Shown here in pieces: positions 44,219 through 53,148 of a DNA stretch of 64,000 nucleotides. The number at the start of each line of letters is the position of its first letter. The stretch's first letter is position 1. The position numbers and the translations under genes were made by a program. The stretch comes from an uncultured Muribaculaceae bacterium (GTDB lineage: Bacteria; Bacteroidota; Bacteroidia; Bacteroidales; Muribaculaceae): NCBI GenBank assembly GCA_910578075.1, contig CAJTPK010000017.1, positions 9,288-73,287 of the forward strand, written 5' to 3'. The notes beneath the pieces are model-generated. The model was not told the DNA's origin. It did not search any database and worked only from the letters and a program-made list of their open reading frames with translations.

Positions 44219-47200
44219 TTAAAATGTAAGATTTACACCAAATGAGTATGTACGGGCAAACGGATATCCGGAATTTTGCGACATCTCCCCCATCTCAGGA
44301 TCATATCCGTCCTTTATGCTGGAAACCTCCCAGAGATCATTTCCCGAAAAATATACACGTAGACGCTCGACTTTAAAGCGCCTCGTGAAATTCTGAGGCA
44401 ACGTATATCCCACCACAAGATTCTTAAGACGCACGTATCTACTGTTCTGTAGCATGAAATCGTTGTTGCCATAGTTCCATCCGGCTCGTGCAGGCTGCGA
44501 TGTCAGACGTGGATACTCGGCGCCTTGATTCGATTCTGTCCAGGTTTTCCCGAGGAAGTTGGGATTCTGGTTTGAATATATGGTTGCAAATGGATAAGCC
44601 ATCCATCCTGAGCGCATGATATATTGCGATCCCACACCCTGGAACATTGCAGAAAGATCAATACCTTTCCATTCTCCACCAAGATTGATACCGAAAGTGT
44701 AATGGGGGTTGCCATCACCGACATATTGAAGGTCTCCGTCACTCCAGTCTATCTTTCCGTCTCCATTGAGATCAAGGCGTTTGGTGTCTCCGGGACGCAA
44801 TTCTGTATTTGTGCCCTGACGGACAGCCATCATATCTGCAGCTCCGTCGCCATATAACGCGTAATAACGGTCAACCTCCGCCTGATCCTTGAAAAATCCG
44901 GCCGTACGATAAAGGAAGAAGGAATTTATAGGATAACCGACCACATGATGATTCTTTCCTGCTCCATATGTATCGGCACCTTCCATGGATTTAAGCATCG
45001 TACGGGTATCTCCAATATTGAAATTTACGAAATAATTGAAATCTGCAACTCTTGAACGCCAACCTACTGTCAATTCCCAGCCGTTGACGGCAAGGTGACC
45101 GCTATTGCTTTTAGGGGCAGTGGCTCCAAGCATTGACGGATATGTGACTGTGGTCAACATTCCCTTGTTATCCTTCCAGAAATAATCAAAAGAAGCTGTC
45201 AGACGATTATTAAACAAGCCGAGATCAATTCCTATATTTTTCTGCACCACACGTTCCCACGAAAGCGAGGAATTGATAAGTCCGGCATTCTTCAAAGATG
45301 TCGAAACTTGTCCGGTCAATGGATAACCAAGATAAGACACTCCCTGGATTATGCTGGAGGCATAAAGGAAATCACCCAATCCCGCATTGTTACCGGTCTC
45401 TCCATAGCTTCCTCTGATCTTACCCATATTAAGTACGGAAGTTATATTCTCCATAAATTTTTCCGAAGTGAAAACCCATCCGGCAGAAACAGAACCAAAA
45501 TTACTGAATCTATAACCTTTGGCAAATTTGGAGTCTCCATCGCGACGCCCGAGCAATGAGATTAAATAGCGTTCATCATAATTATAGTTCACTCGTGCTA
45601 TATATGACAGTGTTCCATTAGATCCTTTTCCTCCGGAGTTGCCTTGCGCCGATGAAGGATCCGCCAGATTAAGATCATAAACACCATTGTCGTCAAATGA
45701 CTGTCTGGCAGCTGTAAGATTGTTCCATGAGAGCAATTCACCCTGCACACCTGCCATTGCCTCAATGTTGTGCACATCTTTGAACGTGTTTGCATATCTG
45801 GCAATAGCCGAATAATATTGATATATATTAAGATTGGATACCTTCAGGTAGCCGGGATTATTTTCGGCTTTTACATTTCCCGGATTATCAGGATAAATCA
45901 GCGACTGCTGGGTAGTGGTGATCATCTCGGATGCAGAGTTTCCCCACCAATCATATGTTTGTATCGGAGTTACATATCTTTCTCTCATCCAATTCTCGGC
46001 TTGCAGCGAAGCCCTTAATTCCAATGAGATACCCTTCCATATATTTGCATCCAGACTTAGGTCTACACGACCCTGGAGACGAGTCTTGTCATCACGACCT
46101 CCTTCTGTAGTGGCAGCGACGGCATTTCTGTTTCCTACGTTTCCAAAATTGGCATACCATTGTCCATAAGGATTCTTGGCAGGAAAAAATGGCATGTCAA
46201 ATCCATATATAGTGTTGTCAAGACCCGAAGACGGCGATGACGTTCGCGAGCGGATCAAACTGGATATCGAGGTAAACTTAAGCCAGGAGGTGAGCTTATT
46301 GCTATAATGCAGACGAAGGTTAAACACTTTTTGCCCGTCATAAGCGGTTGCAAGATTTGCCTGGTTATCAGAATATGACATCGAAACTCTATAATCGGAT
46401 TTCTCAGTCCCGCCTGAAACACTCAGATTGTGTTCATAATTGTTACGATTGGAAAACAATTCTTCCACACGGTTGGCATTTGCGAGAAATATCTCTCCAT
46501 AGTATGCGGTGTTATATACCCCCGGAGTATTGTTCAGCATAGGGAGCATATTTTCTTCTGAAATCCAAGCCCACCAGTTTGGCACACTTTCCTCTTTATT
46601 TGCCTCTATCCAAACGGATGCATATTGCGCCATTGAGGGAGAGAAATTTGTTATACCCGGACTGGAGAAGCGCATGTTGAACGTATAATCAACCCGGAAC
46701 TTACCGTTGTCCCCACCTTTCGTGGTAACCAGGATAACACCATTAGCTGCCTTTGCGCCATAAATTGATGCGGCACCGTCCTTAAGAATACTGACAGATT
46801 CTATGTCACTACTATTCAGATTATAGAAAGCTTCGAAGTTTAAAGCCGGAACACCATCTATTATAAGCAATGGATTTCCACCATTAACTGATGTCATTCC
46901 TCGAATCTGCATCCCGATTCCTTCATTGCCCGGACGCGATGTTGAACGCGTCACCACAAGCGATGGAGCCACTCCCTGAAGCGCAAGCGCGGGATTTGAC
47001 ACTGCTTTGTCTTGAAAGTTTTTTGCAGAAACTGTCTCAACGGCTCCTGTCAATGTCACTTTCTTCTGAGTGCCATAACCGACCACAACAACCTCATTGA
47101 GAATACTTGCATTCTCTTTAAGTATTATTTCCATTCGGTTTCTGTCAGCTTTCACGGCGGCAGAATGATAACCAACATAAGTAAAGACAATCTCATCACC

Positions 47201-47437
47201 TTCATTAACTCCAGAGAGACTAAACCCTCCGTCCAGATCCGTGACAGTCATCTTAGATGTGTCCTTAACTTTGACACTCACGCCAATCAGAGGCTCTCCG
47301 GCCTCATCTTTCACCACTCCGCTAATGGTAATGGTGTCGGCCGCATTTACTGCAATTGCCAGCATTGCCATCAGACATAACAACAACATGCGATGACATG
47401 GCGGCCGTTTTTTCCAAATAGGATGTTTGTAATTCAT
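44219..47437 (-). CDS. susC: SusC-family TonB-dependent polysaccharide transporter
   Basis: A 1,072-residue outer-membrane transporter that imports oligosaccharides with SusD. After the signal peptide (to about AVNAA) comes a carboxypeptidase-like domain (TISGVVKDEAGEPLIGVSVKVK), the TonB box/plug start NEVVVVGYGTQKKVTLTGAV, the plug motif IDGVPALNFEAFYNLNSSDIESVSILKDGAASIYGAKAANGV and a long barrel ending YSFGVNLTF. All SusC-specific signatures are intact. It is first in the operon susC-susD-TIG-TIG-lyase, and its promoter carries the proposed regulator site. Confidence 0.95.
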   Translation of the reverse strand: MNYKHPIWKKRPPCHRMLLLCLMAMLAIAVNAADTITISGVVKDEAGEPLIGVSVKVKDTSKMTVTDLDGGFSLSGVNEGDEIVFTYVGYHSAAVKADRNRMEIILKENASILNEVVVVGYGTQKKVTLTGAVETVSAKNFQDKAVSNPALALQGVAPSLVVTRSTSRPGNEGIGMQIRGMTSVNGGNPLLIIDGVPALNFEAFYNLNSSDIESVSILKDGAASIYGAKAANGVILVTTKGGDNGKFRVDYTFNMRFSSPGITNFSPSMAQYASVWIEANKEESVPNWWAWISEENMLPMLNNTPGVYNTAYYGEIFLANANRVEELFSNRNNYEHNLSVSGGTEKSDYRVSMSYSDNQANLATAYDGQKVFNLRLHYSNKLTSWLKFTSISSLIRSRTSSPSSGLDNTIYGFDMPFFPAKNPYGQWYANFGNVGNRNAVAATTEGGRDDKTRLQGRVDLSLDANIWKGISLELRASLQAENWMRERYVTPIQTYDWWGNSASEMITTTQQSLIYPDNPGNVKAENNPGYLKVSNLNIYQYYSAIARYANTFKDVHNIEAMAGVQGELLSWNNLTAARQSFDDNGVYDLNLADPSSAQGNSGGKGSNGTLSYIARVNYNYDERYLISLLGRRDGDSKFAKGYRFSNFGSVSAGWVFTSEKFMENITSVLNMGKIRGSYGETGNNAGLGDFLYASSIIQGVSYLGYPLTGQVSTSLKNAGLINSSLSWERVVQKNIGIDLGLFNNRLTASFDYFWKDNKGMLTTVTYPSMLGATAPKSNSGHLAVNGWELTVGWRSRVADFNYFVNFNIGDTRTMLKSMEGADTYGAGKNHHVVGYPINSFFLYRTAGFFKDQAEVDRYYALYGDGAADMMAVRQGTNTELRPGDTKRLDLNGDGKIDWSDGDLQYVGDGNPHYTFGINLGGEWKGIDLSAMFQGVGSQYIMRSGWMAYPFATIYSNQNPNFLGKTWTESNQGAEYPRLTSQPARAGWNYGNNDFMLQNSRYVRLKNLVVGYTLPQNFTRRFKVERLRVYFSGNDLWEVSSIKDGYDPEMGEMSQNSGYPFARTYSFGVNLTF

Positions 47438-47462
47438 GATGATAGGTTAAAAAACTATGCGG

Positions 47463-47531
47463 CAAAAATACTCTTGCATGTGCGATATGACGTATCAAAT
47501 TTTTCTCATTAAGCAGTGAAAAATTTGTCAT
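47463..47531 (-). promoter_or_regulatory. susC promoter with candidate HTCS operator
   Basis: Minus strand -7 element TATTTTTG (47463-47470), no -33 TTTG. The motif ATGAGAAAAATTTGATAC (47492-47509) starts 22 bases from the -7, the same spacing as in the GH51 promoter, where 16 of 18 bases match. A second inverted half-site, GAAAAATTTG on the plus strand, lies at 47518-47527 and pairs with CAAATTTTTC at 47496-47505. The arrangement suits an activator-dependent promoter. Confidence 0.6.
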
Positions 47532-47602
47532 ATTCCTAACGTCCTGTCTATTCGCACATTTAATAGAATTTTAACCCATCTTTTCAGGTATCAATACGTT
47601 TT

Positions 47603-50600
47603 TTATTCAACCATGATTTCAGAATCTCCTTTGCGATAGTCTGTAGGCAAACTTCCGAACTCCTCCTTGAAAAGTTTTGAGAAATACCGGGGAGTTGAGA
47701 ATCCAGTGCGATACGCAATCTCACCTACAGGCAATGTTGTCTGTCTCAGAAGCTGGGCAGCGCGCTTTAGTCTAAGTGATTTTATGAAGTTATTGGGGGT
47801 TTGCCCTGTTATAGACTGAAGCTTTCGATACATCGTAGCCGTAGACATGGCAAGCTCCCGCGATAGATCCTCAACACTGAATTCAGAATCATCCATATGA
47901 TCTTCGACACATTTGAGAGCCTTGCGTATCAATTCCTCATCGGGTGAGGTTATGGATATTTCCGATGGATTTACCTCTATATGCTTTGAGAAGTTCTCCC
48001 ACCTGATACGCCTTTGTTCGATCAGCCTTGAAACACGGGTAAGCAAAACATGCATATTGAATGGCTTTGAGATATAAGCATCCGCACCGGCATCGTAACC
48101 AAGAGATTCATCTTTCTCGTTGGCATGAGCTGTAAGAAGTACAACCGGTATATGACTTATTTTTATATCACTTTTAATTGCTTTTGTCAACTCTATACCA
48201 TTCATGACCGGCATCATCACATCGCTGATTATAATATCCGGATTCAATAATTTTGCCTGCTCAAGAGCCGCAGCACCGTCTGACACCCCAATCACACGAT
48301 ATTGGCCAGATAGCTCTTCAATCATAAAGTTACGAAATTCAGTATTATCTTCTGCCAAGAGCACCAACGGACGACCATCATCATCCGGTGAGTTATCAGG
48401 AACCACGTCACTGCAAGAATCCGCTGCCTGAAGCGGTAACCGCAACGTGAATACAGATCCCTTCCCAAGTGAGCTTGACACAGATACTTCTCCTTTATGC
48501 ATCCTCATGTATTCCCTTACCATGTGCAGGCCAATCCCGGAGCTTGCCATAGTGCTGTTCCCATTGTCGGAATTTGAAGCACGATAGTATCTTTCGAATA
48601 TCTTGTCAATCTCATCCTCCGGTATGCCTATTCCTGTGTCTGACACATCTATCTGCACCATGTTTGTATCCGAAACGATCTGAAGTGACACCTTTATCGT
48701 GCCATTGACCGGAGTATATTTAAGGGCGTTTGACATTATATTTGTCAACACTCCTCGCATTTTGGGTTTGTCAATATCCGCCACCACTCTGTTTTGAGGA
48801 ATATCAACTACCAGGTCGATGCCTCTTTCATGAGCCCCGCGCATGAAAGAACTTGCCACAACACGCGTAAGATCCGCGATATTACAAGGTGAAGGGGCAA
48901 AACGCTCCGCACCGACTTCGAGTTTCCTGAAATCAAGCAGATTGTTTATCTGTTTAAGCAGTTCCAAAGCATTTTGCTGTATTCCACAAAGTTTGGAATG
49001 TAATTGCGATGAATCGGGCAGATTGTCAATTATGCTCTGCAATGGAGTTATAACCATTGTAAGAGGTGTCCGAAGCTCATGACTTATATTTGTAAAGAAA
49101 CGAATCTTCATTTCATCCATCTCGCGACGCTTCTCCTCTTCCTGTTTCTCTATGGCATGGCGGAGACTCCGTCTGTTACGCATTCTCATCCACAACACCA
49201 GACCCGCAATTGCTGCTACCCCTATCAGCACCCACAGAATTTTACACCATGGGGAGAGCCACCATGGAGGTGTTACACAGATCGTAAACACCGCCTCAGG
49301 GCTCAGAGTCTCACCTCCATTGACACAATAAACCCTCAGACGGTATGTGCCCGGTTGAAGCCCACTGTAGTTAACCATACCTTGCGAGCCTGAGAATGAC
49401 ATTTCAACCCATTCATCATCTACACCTTCAAGCATATAGCGATAAGTGGCAGATGAGAGATTATCGAAGTCAAGATTCACAAAACCAATAGTAAGACTAT
49501 TCTCATCATGATCAAGAACAATGGATGGAGATGAGCCTAATGGATTGTCATAAAGTATCCTTCCATTTAAAATATCACCGACTCCAACAGTCTGACCCGA
49601 TACCCCAAGGTAATTGAAAAGCGGAGCGCGTAAATTGCGTTCATAAACAGATGAAACAGTCGATTGCGGCAAAACAGACATATATCCCTTCAAGGTTGTA
49701 GCAATAATACTTTTCCCATCCTCTATCATGCAGAATGCAAGCTGGTCGCCACGTAAAAGTGAGACATCATCAATATATGGATGCGACACTATCCGTAGAT
49801 TCTCATCGGATGCACTGCCTTTCACAAGTTCAAGCTGATACAAATTTGAAGCAGTCATTGCCCAGATATTGTTTCCCTTATCGACATACACGGCATGTAC
49901 AGGGCTGGAAAAACCGTTGTCGATGCCATGGAAAGAAATATTGCCTTGTTTTGTCAAAACAAATATACCTATATGAGTCCCGATCCAAAGATTTCCGTCA
50001 TGGTCATAGGCTATAGAATTGGAACGCTGCCTAAATGGATTCCTGGATAGATTCTGTGGTATTTTTTGTAAAACGGGATTTACCTTACCAGTGGCGGGGT
50101 CAAACATAAAAGTACCTTTCTCGCAGGCAACAACCATATCACCGGCATCATTGAAAAGCATGGCGCTTACAAGACCATATTGCCGGAAGATATTATCATT
50201 ATCTTCTATAAAGTGTAGAATTCCGTTGTCTTCATCAAGCCATCCTATACCACCGTAAACAGCAACCCAGATTCTGCCTTGCGCATCTTCTGCCAGAACA
50301 CGGATATTATTATAATCTTTGCCTCTGTTTCTACTTGTTACGGCAAGATATACGTGTTTGATTTTCCCATCCCTCACACAGTAGATTCCATCCGCGAATG
50401 TGCCAATCCAGACAGTTCCATCCCTATCTTCATAAAGCACACGGCAGATTTTACCTACAAGTTCCGGATATATACGAGACACTGCCCCTGGATCATCGCC
50501 CATCAACAGCACACCTCTGGATGTAGCAGCAAGCCTCTCTCCTGTTGATAACGCAAGCATAGCATTTACATATTCATCAGGACTGGATCCAGCCTCTGTA

Positions 50601-51673
50601 CATATCTTTTGATATTCCACATGAGGAGATCTCTCATTGCTATATAGAAGTCCGCTCCCATGGAGTGACAGCCACATTCCTCCAGAAATTGTGTCGGAAT
50701 ATATGTGCTGTATATCCTGAGCCATATTCATCCCGGAGATCAAAGGGAATGAGTCATGATGCTCAATCTTGTTTAAAACAGGGGAAATTATATAAAGACC
50801 GTGCTTTGTGCGCGACACCCATATTCTTCCGGTCTCATCCACTTCGAGCGATGTGTATTTATGCGAGGGATTTGTATTCTGAGGAAGCAACGGAGTGAAA
50901 TCTCCGGTGGCATTGCTGACAAGACCTACAGCATCATCTGTCATGACTGCAGTGGCATCTCGAGTAACAGGTTTAATAACAACCTGACTGCCGGCACTGA
51001 CAAAATCTTTCATCGATTCATTGAAAAAAACAATCCTACCCGTCTCGTTAAATAGTTTGGCGAGCGACCCGTTGCTAAAAACCAGCCACGCATAACGACT
51101 ATCTGAACTAATGCCTGCCCCTGTAAGTTCTCCAGAAAAGGATTTTGACTCGAATGCAATTTTACGCAGACCCAGGTTCTTGTTCCAACAACATATCCCC
51201 CTGGATGTATTGAACCACATATTGCCGGAATCATCAGCAAAAACGTTCAACACACGAGCCTTTATTCCCATGGAGCTTAACAACGAATCTATATTGTCAA
51301 TATACTGCTCTCTTTTGAGATCAAAAACGCGCAACTCATTATTCCGTTTCAGCCACAATCTGTCAGTTCCGTCAATACAGTGTGCATTCTGCATTCTTTC
51401 CTCAATCTCATAATATGGAAGATCTCCATTATGATGACGGTCAAACTTTGCACCATCCCATAATATGAGATCTGTTGCCCACACGGCCAATCTACCATCC
51501 GGAATCCTGAACGAACTGCCGATGTAACTCTCCGGCAAGCCCTCGTGAACTCCGATGTGACGATATGTATGCCTTGTATCCAACTTTCTGTGTTCCCGCA
51601 ACTGTCCAATGCAATCAGCCACACCTGAAAACATAAATAACAGAAAGATAAAATAACCTGAAAAAAGCTTCAT
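47603..51673 (-). CDS. Hybrid two-component system sensor/regulator (HTCS)
   Basis: A 1,356-residue inner-membrane protein that senses a periplasmic oligosaccharide and activates the adjacent susC operon. Domains in order: signal anchor; two seven-bladed propellers of Reg_prop repeats (about 30-690, e.g. DGTVWIGTFADGIYCV, NLWIGTHIGIFVL); Y_Y_Y domain (about 730-800, YRYMLEGVDDEWV); a membrane helix (about 810-830); HisKA with phosphorylatable H865 in NISHELRTP; HATPase (NIMSNALKYT, GIGLHMV); receiver with D1151 in IIISDVMMP; AraC-type helix-turn-helix (about 1250-1350). It lies directly upstream of susC, same strand. A possible promoter, ATTG-N19-TAATTTTA, has its -7 at 51720-51727. Confidence 0.95.
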   Translation of the reverse strand: MKLFSGYFIFLLFMFSGVADCIGQLREHRKLDTRHTYRHIGVHEGLPESYIGSSFRIPDGRLAVWATDLILWDGAKFDRHHNGDLPYYEIEERMQNAHCIDGTDRLWLKRNNELRVFDLKREQYIDNIDSLLSSMGIKARVLNVFADDSGNMWFNTSRGICCWNKNLGLRKIAFESKSFSGELTGAGISSDSRYAWLVFSNGSLAKLFNETGRIVFFNESMKDFVSAGSQVVIKPVTRDATAVMTDDAVGLVSNATGDFTPLLPQNTNPSHKYTSLEVDETGRIWVSRTKHGLYIISPVLNKIEHHDSFPLISGMNMAQDIQHIYSDTISGGMWLSLHGSGLLYSNERSPHVEYQKICTEAGSSPDEYVNAMLALSTGERLAATSRGVLLMGDDPGAVSRIYPELVGKICRVLYEDRDGTVWIGTFADGIYCVRDGKIKHVYLAVTSRNRGKDYNNIRVLAEDAQGRIWVAVYGGIGWLDEDNGILHFIEDNDNIFRQYGLVSAMLFNDAGDMVVACEKGTFMFDPATGKVNPVLQKIPQNLSRNPFRQRSNSIAYDHDGNLWIGTHIGIFVLTKQGNISFHGIDNGFSSPVHAVYVDKGNNIWAMTASNLYQLELVKGSASDENLRIVSHPYIDDVSLLRGDQLAFCMIEDGKSIIATTLKGYMSVLPQSTVSSVYERNLRAPLFNYLGVSGQTVGVGDILNGRILYDNPLGSSPSIVLDHDENSLTIGFVNLDFDNLSSATYRYMLEGVDDEWVEMSFSGSQGMVNYSGLQPGTYRLRVYCVNGGETLSPEAVFTICVTPPWWLSPWCKILWVLIGVAAIAGLVLWMRMRNRRSLRHAIEKQEEEKRREMDEMKIRFFTNISHELRTPLTMVITPLQSIIDNLPDSSQLHSKLCGIQQNALELLKQINNLLDFRKLEVGAERFAPSPCNIADLTRVVASSFMRGAHERGIDLVVDIPQNRVVADIDKPKMRGVLTNIMSNALKYTPVNGTIKVSLQIVSDTNMVQIDVSDTGIGIPEDEIDKIFERYYRASNSDNGNSTMASSGIGLHMVREYMRMHKGEVSVSSSLGKGSVFTLRLPLQAADSCSDVVPDNSPDDDGRPLVLLAEDNTEFRNFMIEELSGQYRVIGVSDGAAALEQAKLLNPDIIISDVMMPVMNGIELTKAIKSDIKISHIPVVLLTAHANEKDESLGYDAGADAYISKPFNMHVLLTRVSRLIEQRRIRWENFSKHIEVNPSEISITSPDEELIRKALKCVEDHMDDSEFSVEDLSRELAMSTATMYRKLQSITGQTPNNFIKSLRLKRAAQLLRQTTLPVGEIAYRTGFSTPRYFSKLFKEEFGSLPTDYRKGDSEIMVE

Positions 51674-51803
51674 ATTGAACTCATTTAAACAGACCGTATC
51701 AGAGTCTGTGTTTTACGCGTAAAATTATGAATTTTTATTATTATTGCAATTACTCAAAACTCAAATATCTTATCTTTCATGTGTCAAAATTCTATCATTT
51801 CAA

Positions 51804-51858
51804 CAAATTACGCACATCAGCGGTGAAGCTGAACTTCACCGCTGATGTGCGTAATTTG
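51804..51858. terminator. Perfect 25-bp stem-loop between DUF362 and HTCS genes
   Basis: The 25 bases from 51804 (CAAATTACGCACATCAGCGG...) are exactly complementary to 51834-51858, with a 5-base loop CTGAA. On the minus strand it lies about 100 bases after the DUF362 stop and before the HTCS promoter region, so terminator function is plausible, but the length and perfection exceed ordinary terminators here and it lacks a strong T-run. Confidence 0.55.
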
Positions 51859-51860
51859 AA

Positions 51861-51917
51861 ATAGCTGCTCAAATTAAGAGTCCGTTTCATAAAACAGACT
51901 CCAAATGAATACTATAT
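51861..51917. repeat. Relic of the MITE-like element seen at 11109-11298
   Basis: TAGCTGCTCAAATTAA (51862-51877) corresponds to the element's terminal repeat, and AAATGAATACTATAT (51903-51917) to the sequence just inside it. Between them a small hairpin, GAGTCCGTTT (51878-51887) with AAACAGACTC (51892-51901), has replaced continuity. The rest of the element is absent. Confidence 0.45.
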
Positions 51918-51959
51918 ACGAATTCAATTCCGGGATGTTTTTTACTTGAAAAGCAATTA

Positions 51960-52949
51960 TTATTTTTTATCGTCGATGTTGACGAGTTTGTATTTCTGAC
52001 TGCCGAGACCGATTTTCTCTGCGTGGTCGAGCGTGTGCATGCCATGGCGGGAATCAATTCTTTCTATAAGATGAATCTTGCCGTGGTCTTCGGATGAACG
52101 CACAAGGTCGGTGCAGGCTTTGTCGAGAGCCACAGGGTCGAGTGATGCGAGAATGCCGATGTCTCCCATCTTAGGATCTTCTGGAGATGAATCGCAGTCA
52201 CAGTCTACCGACAGATTGTTTGCCACATTGATATATATAATCTTGTCGCCGGCATGGTCTGCAATAGATTTCGCTGCCTCTGCCATAGACTCCAGAAAGT
52301 CATCCTGCTCTGCGGCAACCCAGCCGTTGGCTGATGTTTCTGTTTTTCCGGCACTGTGAATATACATCTTGCCGTTGGATGATGCTATGCCTATCGACAT
52401 ATTCTTGACAGCTCCTCCGAATCCGCCCATTGCGTGACCCTTGAAATGGCTGAGGATGATGGTGAAATCATAATCGGGATAATGAGAACCGACAATGTCA
52501 TATTTAAGATGCTTGCCATCTTTCAATGGAAGCTTCACCTCACCCTCGGCATCCATTATATCCACCGGAGCAATAGCTGTGAAGCCATGATCTTCAGCGG
52601 CCTTGAGATGGTCAGCGGTTGAGTAGCGTTTCCCAGTGTAAGCTGTGTTACACTCCACAATAGTACCGCCAACTTTCTTCACCAATGGCTCGATCAGAGA
52701 TGGCTGAAGGAAATTATGGCCACCGGGTTCACCCGTGGAGATCTTAACCGCCACTTTACCGTCAGCCTCTCTTCCGAGTGCTTCATAGATCATGACAAGA
52801 GCTTCGGGAGAGATCTCTTTAGTCATATAAACAACAGCACTGTCATCCGTAGGTTCCACCTCGGCTTTCTCGGCTGAAGACTTCTGCGCACAACCGGCAA
52901 ACAGCATACCTGCCGCCGCCAGAGATAAAAAGAAATGTCTATGTTTCAT
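51960..52949 (-). CDS. DUF362 domain lipoprotein lacking the usual ferredoxin module
   Basis: A 329-residue lipoprotein (lipobox LFAGCAQ). DUF362 features are VAVKISTGEPGGHNFLQPSLIEPLVKKVGGTIVECNTAY, SHFKGHAMGGFGGAVKNMSIGIAS and DIGILASLDPVALDKACTDLV. Many family members carry 4Fe-4S clusters; here only the CDCDSSPEDP cysteine pair is seen and no CxxCxxC run. DUF362 proteins have unknown roles. The export signal and lipid anchor place it in the envelope. It is transcribed alone, with spaced neighbours on both sides. Confidence 0.85.
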   Translation of the reverse strand: MKHRHFFLSLAAAGMLFAGCAQKSSAEKAEVEPTDDSAVVYMTKEISPEALVMIYEALGREADGKVAVKISTGEPGGHNFLQPSLIEPLVKKVGGTIVECNTAYTGKRYSTADHLKAAEDHGFTAIAPVDIMDAEGEVKLPLKDGKHLKYDIVGSHYPDYDFTIILSHFKGHAMGGFGGAVKNMSIGIASSNGKMYIHSAGKTETSANGWVAAEQDDFLESMAEAAKSIADHAGDKIIYINVANNLSVDCDCDSSPEDPKMGDIGILASLDPVALDKACTDLVRSSEDHGKIHLIERIDSRHGMHTLDHAEKIGLGSQKYKLVNIDDKK

Positions 52950-53148
52950 GATGCAATCTGTATAAGTAATTACTTAACTTAGGCAAATATACAACTTTTT
53001 TTTCGATATTTCAGCACTCCATCAAATTCATTCTTAGTCATAATTTAAAATACCGGAGTCTACCACTAAAGGGAGTCTCCGGCACATTAACAATTATCAG
53101 AACCGATAGTTAGACACTTATATCGGATATAATAACTTTAAACAATAT

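Noticed and set aside
47463..47602. Possible short gene between HTCS and susC
   Set aside because: Only short frames without coding features exist; the region is better explained as promoter and operator sequence.
51804..51917. CRISPR-like or tRNA-like structure
   Set aside because: There is a single inverted repeat, not spaced direct repeats, and no cloverleaf or TTC loop consensus is present.
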